Shown here: positions 1 to 9,600 of the stretch, piece by piece
How the letters are laid out: every line of letters begins with the position of its first letter
How positions within the stretch are numbered: the stretch's first letter is position 1
Assembly: GCA_963820955.1 (NCBI GenBank)
Contig: CAWGCA010000034.1
Location: forward strand, 35,829 to 99,828
DNA length: 64,000 nucleotides
From: CAWGCA01 sp963820955
GTDB taxonomy: Bacteria; Pseudomonadota; Gammaproteobacteria; Chromatiales; Chromatiaceae
Reading direction: 5' to 3'
Program-made: the position numbers and the translations under genes
Notes under the pieces: generated by a model
Seen by the model: the letters and a program-made list of their open reading frames with translations, nothing else
The model's database searches: none
What the model was told of the DNA's origin: nothing

Positions 1-2900
1 CTGCCGGCCAGATATTCCAGCAGCCGGTGCACCACGACACCCACGTGGCGGGCCATATCGCTGGCCCAGTCAAACTCCATCGGTGCTGTCTCCAGCAACC
101 GCTGCAGCGCTTTCATCTGGCCCACCCCTGTCGGCGGTGGCGGGCAGGACCAGTCTGACGCCAACCGGGGCCTTGCCAGATAGACGCCTCCAGCCTGGTC
201 ATCCGCTGCCTCCGGGATATGCAGCCTGCCGGCCTCGAGACACCGCTCATACTCGTCTTCGACCACCGGCCAGAGGCTGTGCAGCAGGCTGTTTCTGGGC
301 GGGCGGATCAGTTCACCCCTGCTGTTGAGCGACACGTGGCCAAGCAGATGGAGCCGCTTTTTAGCACGGGTGGCGGCCACATAAAGCAGGCGGCCGGTCT
401 CCAGCTCGCGTTTTTCCGCCTCCAGTCCCTTGATATAGCTCGCGGTTCTGCCATCCTGCCTCTGCCCGACCGCCTTGATCGGACCGAACAGCAGTTCGCC
501 TTCCTGTTCCTCGCTTGCCTGCTCCAGCCAGTAAAGTAGCTGGGACCTGTCTCTGCTCGGCTGTTTTCCCAGGCCCGGCAGGATCACGGTATCGAACTCC
601 AGGCCCTTGGCACTGTGTATGGTCATCAACTGCAGGTCGTTGCCCGCATTGCTGTCGGGCTGGGCAAAAAGGGATTCGACCTGCTGGGGCAACTGACTGA
701 AATCGTCCAGATCACCACCGGCATCCAGGGTCTCCAACAACTGAAAATAGGCCTCCGCATCCAGCAGCGCGGTTGCATCTTCCACCGCCGCCGGCCCACC
801 CAATGCGGTCCAGCTCCACTCCACCCAGTCGCGCAAGGGATGGCGCCCCCGCTCGGCCAGGGCCGATTCGAGAATGGGCATGACCCGTTGCAGACGGCAT
901 CTGCCATCTTCGCTCAGCGCCGCCACTCGATCTGTCCGGCGCAGCAGATCGATCACCACCGCGCTGGGGGCATCACCCGCCAGGCGATAGAGATCGGCCA
1001 AAGTCAAACCGCAATAGGGGGCGCGCAGCAATGCCAGCCAGCTTATCCGATCCCCCAGATGGAGCAGTGCCCTGGTGAGCGCAAGCAGATCCTGAACCAC
1101 CGGCTTGTTTGCCAGGGAATCGATATCGACGGCGTTGAACGGGAGTCGCCGTTCCCGCAGCACGCGCACCACTTCAGCCAGATGGGCGCGACTGCTGACC
1201 AGGATGGCGATGCGCTGCGAGCCCCCCTGCGGATTTTCCGCTCTGGCCCCTCGCACGATCTCGGCGATCCGCTCCGCCTCCCCCGGGTCGTCCCGGCCGA
1301 TAAAGCAATGCTGCCGAACCGCCTCCCCGCTCAACCCGGTTCTCTGGGCCACGGAACGGGCATAGGGCACCGCGCCCAGGGTCATGTCCTCCCGTTCGGG
1401 CAGTACCTGTGGGAAGGCGCGGTTGGCCCAGTCAATGATCCCCTGCTGCGACCTGAAGTTGACCCTGAGTTGCAGGTATTTGGGCCGAATCCCGGCGATT
1501 CCCTGCCTCATCACCTTCAGGAACAGACCGACCTCCGCCTCACGGAAGCGGTATATGGACTGCATGGGGTCACCGACCAGAAACAGGGTGCGGCCATCAA
1601 CATCCTCCCATCCCGAAATCAGCTTTTCCAGCAGCAGAAACTGATTGATGGAGGTATCCTGAAACTCATCCACCAGCAGGTGCTGGATGCGATAGTCCAG
1701 TTTCAGCAACAGTTCCGACGGAGCATGCCCCTGCCCCAGGGCATGCAGGGCCGCCAGTGAGATCTCGGCGAAGTCCACCTCTCCGTGTGCCTGGAACACC
1801 AGCTTCAGCTCCGCCACCGCGCGGCGCAGCACCGCAAACAGGCCCTCGAGGACCAGCCACTCCTCGTCCTCATAGGCCGGCGCGGGGAGAGCCGCCAGGG
1901 CGGTAAACTTGTCCCGCAGCAGATCGTTGACCCGCAGCCGCTCCAGCAGGCCAAGCATGCGTCCCTTCATCTCTTTATCCGAGGTCGGGAAACCGCTGGT
2001 CTTAGTCACCGTCTTTCGCCACCCATCCTTGGTCAGCAGCAGGGCAGCCAGGCCCTGCCAGACAGGCAGAAAGGCGGGATCACTCTCCGGCATTGCCGGC
2101 AGGTCGCGACAGGCGGCAATCGGCGAATCCGGTCCCAGATTATCCGCCGCAAAACGGGCCACTGCCGGCAGTTCCTGCCGAATCTCCAGCGGCACCGCCT
2201 GGGCCAGTTCCTCCAAGGCCTGGGCGACGATCTCTGCGAGGGTGCCTTCGATCGCTTCCCTGACCCGACGCTCCGGATTGACGATGTGGCGCAGCCACTG
2301 GTCGCGGCGGCCCAGCATCGCCGCAATCAGCGATTGAAGTGCAGCCACCCGGTTGTCCAGACGAGCGAGGAGTCTGGCGATCGCTGTGGCGGCGTCTCCC
2401 TCCCCTTCCAGCTGTTCGATGGTCCGCAGGGCCGCCTCCAGATAGTGCTGCCGTGCATCCTCCACCGTCTGGGGGCTGGCGCCGAACTGAGACAACAGCG
2501 GCATCTGCCCTGCCAGGCTCGCCGCCAGCGAATCGAAGGTCTGAATCCTGAGACGCCCTGGGTTGGTCAGCAACCGCCACGCCTGCTGGCGGTCCCGAAT
2601 CAGGACCCGCCGCGCCAGTTCCCCGATTTCCCGTTGGTGCGCATCTTCCGCGCCGGCATCGACTCCAGCCCGCTGCAGCGCATCGATCACCCGGCTGCGC
2701 ATCTCCCCCGCCGCCTTGCGGGTGAAGGTGATGGCGACTATCGACTCGGGGCTCTCGACCCGGGCCAGCAGCCTGAGATAACGTTTGGTCAACAGGCCAG
2801 TCTTGCCCGCACCAGCCGGCGCCTGGACGATGAACGAGTCCGTCGGGTCCAGGGCGAGGCTGCGCTCGGCCTGATCGACAGGTGTCTGAATGTCCGCCAT
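1..2900 (-). CDS. AddA-like UvrD/Rep-family helicase-nuclease, C-terminus cut by window edge
   Basis: Superfamily 1 DNA helicase predicted to work with the upstream AddB-like protein in double-strand-break end processing. The frame is open from the ATG at 2900 to the left edge (about 966 residues visible). The N-terminus carries a Walker A motif (APAGAGKT, near residues 25-32) followed by the ITFTRKAAGEM helicase motif Ia. Motif III/IV with LVGDPMQSIYRFREA is near 1550-1610. The last visible residues (RHVGVVVHRLLEYLAG) look like the opening helix of an AddA/RecB-type PD-(D/E)XK nuclease domain, so the catalytic nuclease part lies outside the window. It starts 2 bp after the addB-like stop, so the two are almost certainly cotranscribed. 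UvrD itself is less likely because of the paired nuclease gene and the C-terminal domain. Confidence 0.88.
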   Translation of the reverse strand, partial: MADIQTPVDQAERSLALDPTDSFIVQAPAGAGKTGLLTKRYLRLLARVESPESIVAITFTRKAAGEMRSRVIDALQRAGVDAGAEDAHQREIGELARRVLIRDRQQAWRLLTNPGRLRIQTFDSLAASLAGQMPLLSQFGASPQTVEDARQHYLEAALRTIEQLEGEGDAATAIARLLARLDNRVAALQSLIAAMLGRRDQWLRHIVNPERRVREAIEGTLAEIVAQALEELAQAVPLEIRQELPAVARFAADNLGPDSPIAACRDLPAMPESDPAFLPVWQGLAALLLTKDGWRKTVTKTSGFPTSDKEMKGRMLGLLERLRVNDLLRDKFTALAALPAPAYEDEEWLVLEGLFAVLRRAVAELKLVFQAHGEVDFAEISLAALHALGQGHAPSELLLKLDYRIQHLLVDEFQDTSINQFLLLEKLISGWEDVDGRTLFLVGDPMQSIYRFREAEVGLFLKVMRQGIAGIRPKYLQLRVNFRSQQGIIDWANRAFPQVLPEREDMTLGAVPYARSVAQRTGLSGEAVRQHCFIGRDDPGEAERIAEIVRGARAENPQGGSQRIAILVSSRAHLAEVVRVLRERRLPFNAVDIDSLANKPVVQDLLALTRALLHLGDRISWLALLRAPYCGLTLADLYRLAGDAPSAVVIDLLRRTDRVAALSEDGRCRLQRVMPILESALAERGRHPLRDWVEWSWTALGGPAAVEDATALLDAEAYFQLLETLDAGGDLDDFSQLPQQVESLFAQPDSNAGNDLQLMTIHSAKGLEFDTVILPGLGKQPSRDRSQLLYWLEQASEEQEGELLFGPIKAVGQRQDGRTASYIKGLEAEKRELETGRLLYVAATRAKKRLHLLGHVSLNSRGELIRPPRNSLLHSLWPVVEDEYERCLEAGRLHIPEAADDQAGGVYLARPRLASDWSCPPPPTGVGQMKALQRLLETAPMEFDWASDMARHVGVVVHRLLEYLAG

Positions 2901-2902
2901 GA

Positions 2903-5626
2903 TCAGTCCTCTTCCGCCGTGCTGTTCTGTGCCCGCAGGCCGTTCTGTTCATCGATGCGGCACAGCGCCGCCAGTTCGCAATAGCTGCAACTGTCCGGCT
3001 GTGCTTTGGGGTCAACCAGCGCCTCCCCGGCGCGAAAGTCCTGAGCCAGCCGGGTCATGTTCTCCGACCATTCGCCGATCACCCGGGGCCAGGTCTCGGT
3101 GCTCTCTTTGAGTTGCTGACTCCCCCGGCTGGGGGGCAGACCGGGTATCAATCCCTGCTCCGCCACTACCCCCTTGAACTGGTTCTCCCCTGCCCGGATC
3201 TGGGCAAAAAGCACCGCCGCCTTCTCCCCTTCGACCACCGCACTGTAGAGCGGCAGCTGCGGTTCTTCCGGACGCTCACCAAACCATTGGGTCGGTTGCA
3301 CCGATCCTGTCTTGTAATCAATCAGTATTCTGCGGCCATCCGGCAGCTGGTCGATTCGATCCACTGTGAGCTTGACCTGGATTCCACCGATCTCGGGTGT
3401 GTAAGACACCTCTCTGCCCAGCACCGTGAAGGGGGGGCGATCACCCTCTATCTGCAGCCACTGCCGAAGCTGACGCTGAACCCGCCCGGATTCGATCTCG
3501 CGAAAGCGCGCCGTCATGACCGGGGCAAACACCTGCCCGAGCTCCTCCAGCGCCCGCCCGGTAGCGATTCTGATGGTCTCATCCAACGCGCCTGAATGCA
3601 TCTGAGCAAGCAGATGCCGGTGGCTCTCCAGGCTCTCCCACACCAACTCCAAGGCGCGATGGATCAGGGAACCCCGCGCCATGGCATCCAGTCCCGGTTC
3701 GGACCGGGCGAAGGGCCGGGCAGCCAGGCGAAATTCGGCAAATGCTTTGAACGGGCAGGCCGCCTGGGCCTTAAACAGGCCACTCCCCCCTCTGACCGCT
3801 TCTTGCTCCACCGCCGGGGCCTGATCCTGACTCAACCGGTCGAGCTGTCGCTGCGCTGCCACCAGCGCCGCCCAGCCAGGATCACCCCAGAGCTCAAGCC
3901 CCGATTGCCCGACTGATTTCAATCCGGCGATCAGCGGGCTTGGGCCCAGCTGCTCAGACCTTTCCCCCTGCAACGGATAGCTGACCACCACCTCATCCGC
4001 ACTGCTGAGCAAGCGCCGGGTCAGCATCTCCGCCACCTGCAGCTCCCGCTCGGCGCTGGCATGGGGCAGTTTGAGGCGCCGCTGGAGGCTTAGCGGCAGG
4101 TAGGGATGGGGGTTGGCCCTGGGTGGCCAGGCGGCTTCGTGCAGCCCCATAACCCACAGACAGTCAAACTGCAGCCCCATCGCCTCATACAACCCCAGCA
4201 CCTGCACCTGGGTCTGACCGGATTGAGCTTGAAACAGCCGCTCCGAGGCGAGGTTCTCGAGCAATTTCAGTGCGCGCTGCCGGTCTACCGGAGGCACCAC
4301 GGAAGATAGGGAGGCAAGGGATGAGAGCAGCTTGCGCCAGGCCTCCACCGTCTGAAACTCTTCACTCGACAGCGGCCTCCCCGCGGCCCAGCCCGCCTCC
4401 GCCAGGAGACTGGCGAACAAGTGGGACCAGGTCCCGGGCTCGGCCGCCCGGGGTTGCTGCTGAATCAACCTGCGCAGTTTTTCCAGTCTTCCGGCCAGTA
4501 GGGGGCAAAACCAGGGCTTGTCCTTCTGTCCCGCCAGATAGATCACACGCCCCAGGCCGACGGCCGTCTGTCGATCCTCCCGCAGCCGCCGATCCAGCAG
4601 AGCGCGGGGACCGGCTTCCTCCAGCCAGCCCGCGATAAAGGGCGAGCGCAGCAATACGCTCATCTCTTCCAACTGCCTGTCACCTGTAGGAACAGCGAGC
4701 AGGTACAAAGCGCTGCGCACCACCGCATAGCGGGCCAGGGGCTGGCCCAGGGAGATGTTGTAGGGTTTTGACAGTTCACCGGCACCCGGCATCAATAGCT
4801 CTGGCGCCAGCACCTCATCCAGGGCATGGCTCAGCGCATTGCGAACGGCAGCAAGTTCGGGCACCACGATCCCGATGCTTGAAGTCCGGTCTCCGGCCAG
4901 CCGCTGCCGCGCCCACAAGCTGACAGCGCGGATCTCGGCGCGCCAATCGGCGCATTCCAGACAAACCGCACTGCCTCTTCTCGGTGCCAGTCCCACCCGC
5001 CGAAGATCGCCCCCTGACGCATCAATCGCGCCGATCAGCGCCGACTGCAAAGGCGTAAACTCGTCGAAGTCGATAAAAACCAGAGGGTCCGGAATCCTGA
5101 ACCCCCCCGTCTGCAGGGTCTGCAGCAGTTGTTCCGGAAGCCGGGTCAAGGAGAGCCAGCCCCGACTGCGACACAAGGCATCGAACGCCCGCAGCCAATC
5201 GGCCAGGGCCTCGCTGTCCAGATTTCCGGAAAATTCCGGATCCATGGCATCTATCCGCCATGTCCTGATCAAGGCCCAGGCATCCTGTACCTGGGCCGCG
5301 GCGGCATCCAGCCGCAACAGGGCGCTTCCGCTGGGACTCCCATCGATGATCCCGCGCCAGACCTGGCGTTCCTGCTCAGCCGAGAGCAGCAGTTTCGGGG
5401 GAGCCAGGGCCCCCGCCACCACCGCCTGCTCCCAGGTGCGGTGAATCCAGCTGCTCCAGGGGATTACATCGGGGGTCTCCCATACCGCCTCTGCCGCCGC
5501 CAGTTTCCATTGTTCATAGTCATGGGTGACACTCCGCGACAGCCGGGTGGTGGTGGTAACGACCGTCGCACCCCGCGCCATTTCAGCATAGAGTTGCTCG
5601 GCGTCGATCACCTTTTGCTCCGTCAT
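2903..5626 (-). CDS. AddB-like PD-(D/E)XK nuclease (probable DNA repair protein)
   Basis: 907-residue partner of the downstream helicase, of the gammaproteobacterial probable DNA repair protein type that replaces RecBCD in some lineages. The N-terminal two thirds is a degenerate helicase-like fold. The C-terminal nuclease has GSLIHRALELVWE followed by the catalytic ILIDYKTG motif. Cysteines in AACPFKAFAEFRL and in the C-terminal CSYCELAALC cluster match the four-Cys iron-sulfur staple of AddB nucleases. The expected product is a heterodimeric end-resection enzyme. The upstream region (5627-6069) contains a dispersed repeat, and the promoter must lie within it or between it and the start. The family identity is recognised from motifs; the exact name is not certain. 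Confidence 0.86.
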   Translation of the reverse strand: MTEQKVIDAEQLYAEMARGATVVTTTTRLSRSVTHDYEQWKLAAAEAVWETPDVIPWSSWIHRTWEQAVVAGALAPPKLLLSAEQERQVWRGIIDGSPSGSALLRLDAAAAQVQDAWALIRTWRIDAMDPEFSGNLDSEALADWLRAFDALCRSRGWLSLTRLPEQLLQTLQTGGFRIPDPLVFIDFDEFTPLQSALIGAIDASGGDLRRVGLAPRRGSAVCLECADWRAEIRAVSLWARQRLAGDRTSSIGIVVPELAAVRNALSHALDEVLAPELLMPGAGELSKPYNISLGQPLARYAVVRSALYLLAVPTGDRQLEEMSVLLRSPFIAGWLEEAGPRALLDRRLREDRQTAVGLGRVIYLAGQKDKPWFCPLLAGRLEKLRRLIQQQPRAAEPGTWSHLFASLLAEAGWAAGRPLSSEEFQTVEAWRKLLSSLASLSSVVPPVDRQRALKLLENLASERLFQAQSGQTQVQVLGLYEAMGLQFDCLWVMGLHEAAWPPRANPHPYLPLSLQRRLKLPHASAERELQVAEMLTRRLLSSADEVVVSYPLQGERSEQLGPSPLIAGLKSVGQSGLELWGDPGWAALVAAQRQLDRLSQDQAPAVEQEAVRGGSGLFKAQAACPFKAFAEFRLAARPFARSEPGLDAMARGSLIHRALELVWESLESHRHLLAQMHSGALDETIRIATGRALEELGQVFAPVMTARFREIESGRVQRQLRQWLQIEGDRPPFTVLGREVSYTPEIGGIQVKLTVDRIDQLPDGRRILIDYKTGSVQPTQWFGERPEEPQLPLYSAVVEGEKAAVLFAQIRAGENQFKGVVAEQGLIPGLPPSRGSQQLKESTETWPRVIGEWSENMTRLAQDFRAGEALVDPKAQPDSCSYCELAALCRIDEQNGLRAQNSTAEED

Positions 5627-5740
5627 AGAGACCCCATTGCAGGCATCGGTATTGCGTTAATTTCGATCAACCATTGTAGGGTCCGTCGCGTGCACCGGAA
5701 AGCACCGGAGCGCCCGCTGCCGCGAATATTTTGTTTGATT

Positions 5741-5957
5741 AGGGAACTTCTGACTTATTCGTCATTCCGGACGAAGCGCAGCGTAGATCCGGAGCAGTGG
5801 TGCAGGGACGCGCCGTTTACGAACCTAAGGACGGAGCAATGGTGCAGGGAAGCACCGTTTATGGACCTAAGGATGGAATCCATCTTAAAGTAATCAATGA
5901 GTTACTTGATTCCGGCCTGCGCCGGGATGACGGAGTACGAATAAATTGGAGGTTCCT
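5741..5957. repeat. MITE-like terminal-inverted-repeat element, copy A
   Basis: A 217-bp element bounded by imperfect inverted ends: AGGGAACTTCTGACTTATTC at the left, and the complement of a matching GAATAAATT...GGTTCCT end at the right. It shares most of its length with 45038-45211. Inside are two tandem copies of a ~43-bp unit beginning GCARTGGTGCAGGG; the other copy has only one. A hairpin with arms GATTCCGGC/GCCGGGAT lies near the right end. No coding capacity is apparent. It fills most of the 443-bp gap between the addB-like gene and the thioesterase gene. Non-autonomous mobility is inferred from structure and copy number only. Confidence 0.75.
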
Positions 5958-6069
5958 TATATTTCGTGGGATGCCCAGCGGAACTATCAATCCCTGTCCC
6001 ACTTGACACTGGCGCGAACCGGCTATAGCGTCTTTTCCAACAACATAAAAACGCTCGTATTCAATCGAT

Positions 6070-6570
6070 ATGCCGACATCCCCTGAAAGCCCGCTGATTC
6101 GCTTCGACACCAAGGTTCAGCCAGACTGGCTGGATTATAACGGCCACATGAACGTCGCCTACTACACCCTGGCCTTTGACCAGGCCGGCGAAGCCTTTTT
6201 TTCCCGGGTTGGGTTAAGCCAGAAGCATGCGGAAAAAACCGGCAACTCCTGGATGGTGCTGGAGGCACATCTCACCTACCAGCAGGAGGCCATGCCCCAG
6301 GATGAGCTAGAAATCCGCTCCCGGATCCTGGGGCTTTCCGGGAAACGGCTGCAGCTGTTTCAAACCATGTTCCGCAAGGCGGACTCTAGCCTGCTGGCAA
6401 GCAATGAACAGATGATCCTGCACGTGAATCTGCAACAGCGGCGGTCGCTGCCTTTTTCTGCCCCTATCATGGAAAGACTGCAGACGTTATACGAAAAGCA
6501 ACGGCATCTGGAATACCCCGCCGAGGCTGGGCGGTGCATCGACATGAAGGCGACACGGCCGCGACCCTGA
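6070..6570 (+). CDS. acyl-CoA thioesterase, hotdog fold
   Basis: 166-residue protein of the 4-hydroxybenzoyl-CoA/betainyl-CoA thioesterase type. The hallmark is WLDYNGHMNVAYY near residues 21-33, where the Asp/Asn-Gly-His-Met segment sits at the active site of this hotdog branch. ANEQMILHVNL further on is the usual central beta strand. It is expected to hydrolyse an acyl-CoA thioester in the cytoplasm; the substrate cannot be told from sequence. It stands alone on the + strand, between the repeat element and the convergent pilin-like gene, so context gives no hint of pathway. A carnitine/betaine-type substrate is possible but unproven. Confidence 0.85.
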   Translation: MPTSPESPLIRFDTKVQPDWLDYNGHMNVAYYTLAFDQAGEAFFSRVGLSQKHAEKTGNSWMVLEAHLTYQQEAMPQDELEIRSRILGLSGKRLQLFQTMFRKADSSLLASNEQMILHVNLQQRRSLPFSAPIMERLQTLYEKQRHLEYPAEAGRCIDMKATRPRP

Positions 6571-6695
6571 AACCGCAACGCAAGCGGGCGTTTTTGGTGC
6601 GCTTGGCGTGCCGCTCAGTAAATGCCCTTGGGGTGCACCACCGATGAACCATCGACCCTAACTCTTTAGGGGATGCACACCAAGCAGCGCTAAGA

Positions 6696-9600
6696 TCATG
6701 GGCTGCACTGGATCTGGATATTGTCGAACCAGACGGTGTCCGTACCGCCCATGCTGGAGGAACTGCGCAGGCGGATCGCAGTATTGGCGGAGATATGATC
6801 GCTGATATCCGTAATAAAGGCCTGATAGCTGCCGTCATTATCTCCACCTTCGATGCGCGTAATCTCGGCCCAGGGCCCAGCTGCGCCGCCGGATGACGTA
6901 TAGACGGCTACATAATCATTGACGTTATCCAATCCAACGCGGCGGTATTCGAAACTCAGGCTGGCGCTGGTCGCCCCACTCAGATCGGCAACCCGCTCCA
7001 CCCCCTCGCCACCGTTATCGTTGTCGCGGATGCGCAGTTGGTAGTTACTCTGATCGGTCGTCACCCGCACGTCGCCGGATGTCGCCCCATCGCTCTCGCC
7101 CACCTCCGCCCAGGGACTGGTGCTCCAGCTGATTGTGCCATCACTGCCGCTGAAACCGGTGGCATTGAATTCGTCCCGATAGGTGCCGTTGCAGTTGCCC
7201 GGCTCCGATATGGGATCGCCACCGCCCTCGCCGCCCCCCCCGGACTTGGCCAGAAAGGTAATTTCCGATTCATCCAGCACTTCATTATAGATGCGCACGT
7301 CGTCCAGCTTACCATCGAAGGACCTAGACGTGTCTTGAGCGTGATTCCCCATCCGCAGCGTAATGTCCGCGTCTGAGCGAATCGAACCGGATGGCCCAAT
7401 CTCGACTAAAAACGTCTGCGCGATGCCGTTCTGGTAGAACGTGGGATCGTTCGCATCAGAACTCGAGTCGTAGACGATGGCAACATGCACCCACTCATTC
7501 AACGGGAAAGTGCCGTCCTGAGGTCGCCAGAAGCCCCGCCCACCAGTGAACCCTTGCGCCAGACTCACGGCCTGCTTGTCCCCATACAGGCCGATCATCC
7601 AGCCATCTCGCTCGCCTGCGAGTTCACTCGACTTGTCGAGAATTCGCCCATAGTTGTTCTCGCCCCAGCTCTCAGCATAGACCCAGGCCACTACCGTCGC
7701 ACCGCCGAGAAATACATCGTCCAGTTCAGCATCCGAAGTAAGGTCTACATAGTCATCGGTGCCGTCAAAGGCAAGAGCACCATCAATGGTACCGCTATCC
7801 CAGGTAGGGCCATTGACGAGCGTGCCATGATGACCGCCCTCGGAATCCACCGCCGTGATACCACTGTTCTCATCCAGCTTCCAGTGGGCGAGCGGGGCGA
7901 TCACCGGCACCTCCGCCGCCAGTTCGGCGATGGCCGACGCGTCCAAGGCGCCGCGGTAGAGGCGCACGTCGTCGATCGCGCCGTTGATCACCCGGGTGCC
8001 GTCTACCTGCCCGCCCAGGCTTAGATCGGTATTGTTGGGGTTGATGCTGATCGTGGCCGGCTGACTGGCCTCTTCCACCCCATTGATGTAAAGCCGTTGG
8101 TTCTCCCCATCGGAGGTGGCGGCGATGTGCATCCAGGTGCTACCGTCAGAGGGATAGGAGGTAAGGGAGTCAATGCGGTAGGTATTGGCCTGGGTTCGCT
8201 GGTTGAGGCGGAAGAAGACCTTGCCGGTGGCGGAGAGCGACAGTTCATAGCCGTCGGTGCTGTCGAACTGGGCCTTGCGGATCACATACTGGGTGCCGGT
8301 GAGTTTGGGTTTTATCCAGGCCGCCAGGGTGATGGCACCGGTAATGTCCAGCGTGGGGTCATCGGGGACCAGCACCCGGTCGTTGCTGCCGTCCAGGGCC
8401 AGCGCCCCCGCCAGCTTGCCGCCGGTCCAGGCAGGGCCACCGGTCAGGGTGCCGTCATTGCCTCGGCCCGAGGAGTCGGTCGCCGTCAGCCCCGTCTCGT
8501 CATCCAGCTTCCAGTGGCCGGCCAGTACGGGCTCTGGCGTGCCCATCCCCCAGGCCAACGCCCGCTGCACGATGAGCTGACCACTGCTGGTCAACTGCCA
8601 ATCGTAGTCGCCGTCGCCGACCGGCAACAACACCCGACGACCCGCGGCATTGCCACCGCCCGCCAGCGCAGCACCACTCTCCAGCACCACCAGGGCAGCG
8701 TCACCACCTACACGGGCCAGCTCCAGGGCTTCGGGCGCCAGGCTGCCGGCGGCCGTCGTCAGATGCATCTCGTGTGTCTTGAATTGGAGTTGCCCGGCCG
8801 GGAATAGCTGGGTGATGTAGTGACTGGTGTCGACCAGCTGGATGGATGAACCCACCGGTGTGCCGCTCCCTGATGCTATGCCCAGTTCGTCGTTCAATGC
8901 CCCTTCTTCATTGATCACGGGAAGGGCGGTTGCAGCAAGTTTGGGGGCCATGCCCCAGGTATTCGAATCTACGGCATTGGAGACATAGACCAGATCGCTG
9001 GTGGCCGCCTTCGCATCGAAACTCCAGCTCACGTCCCACTGGGATACGAGCGTAACGCTGTAGCCCCAACGCTCGAGCGCTGATCGCTTCAGCTTCTCTC
9101 CCGCCTTCATATCGTATTCATTGGAGACCACCATCAGGATGTTACCGGCGCCTTGGGGCGCCAGGCAGGCCTGGCCGCATTCGCAGGCGTAGGTGATGGT
9201 CAGGCGCGGTCGGCGCGCCGGATCGGTTTCATCGCTGGTATAAAAGCGCTCACCGAAAATACCATTTTCCATGGTGCGCAGGGCAACACCGTGATTTTCG
9301 TAGGTGGCATCGACCCAGCCCTGCACCAGACTGGTGAGATCCCATTCGTAGCGGATATTGCTGGCCGGACCAACCAGGGTGGTCGAAACCGCATTTGGGT
9401 CGAGGTCGCCACCTGACGTATCCCAGTTGATGCCGTTGTCACGCCTTCGCCAGGTCACATAGTCTTCGTTCCAGGGATTGGTTATACGATGTGCGGTGAC
9501 CGGTACGTCTGCGTCGTTACCACTTTCGTGCAGCAGCGACAGGGTGGCGCTGCGGATCTTCGCGCCCGCGGGTATGGCCTGGAGATTGAATCTAAAAAGA

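Noticed and set aside
615..2984. Long plus-strand frames opposite the AddA-like gene
   Set aside because: They lie antisense to a frame with clear helicase motifs and have skewed His/Gln/Arg-rich composition without motifs.
5792..5880. CRISPR-like tandem units
   Set aside because: Only two directly adjoining units without spacers; part of the MITE-like element.
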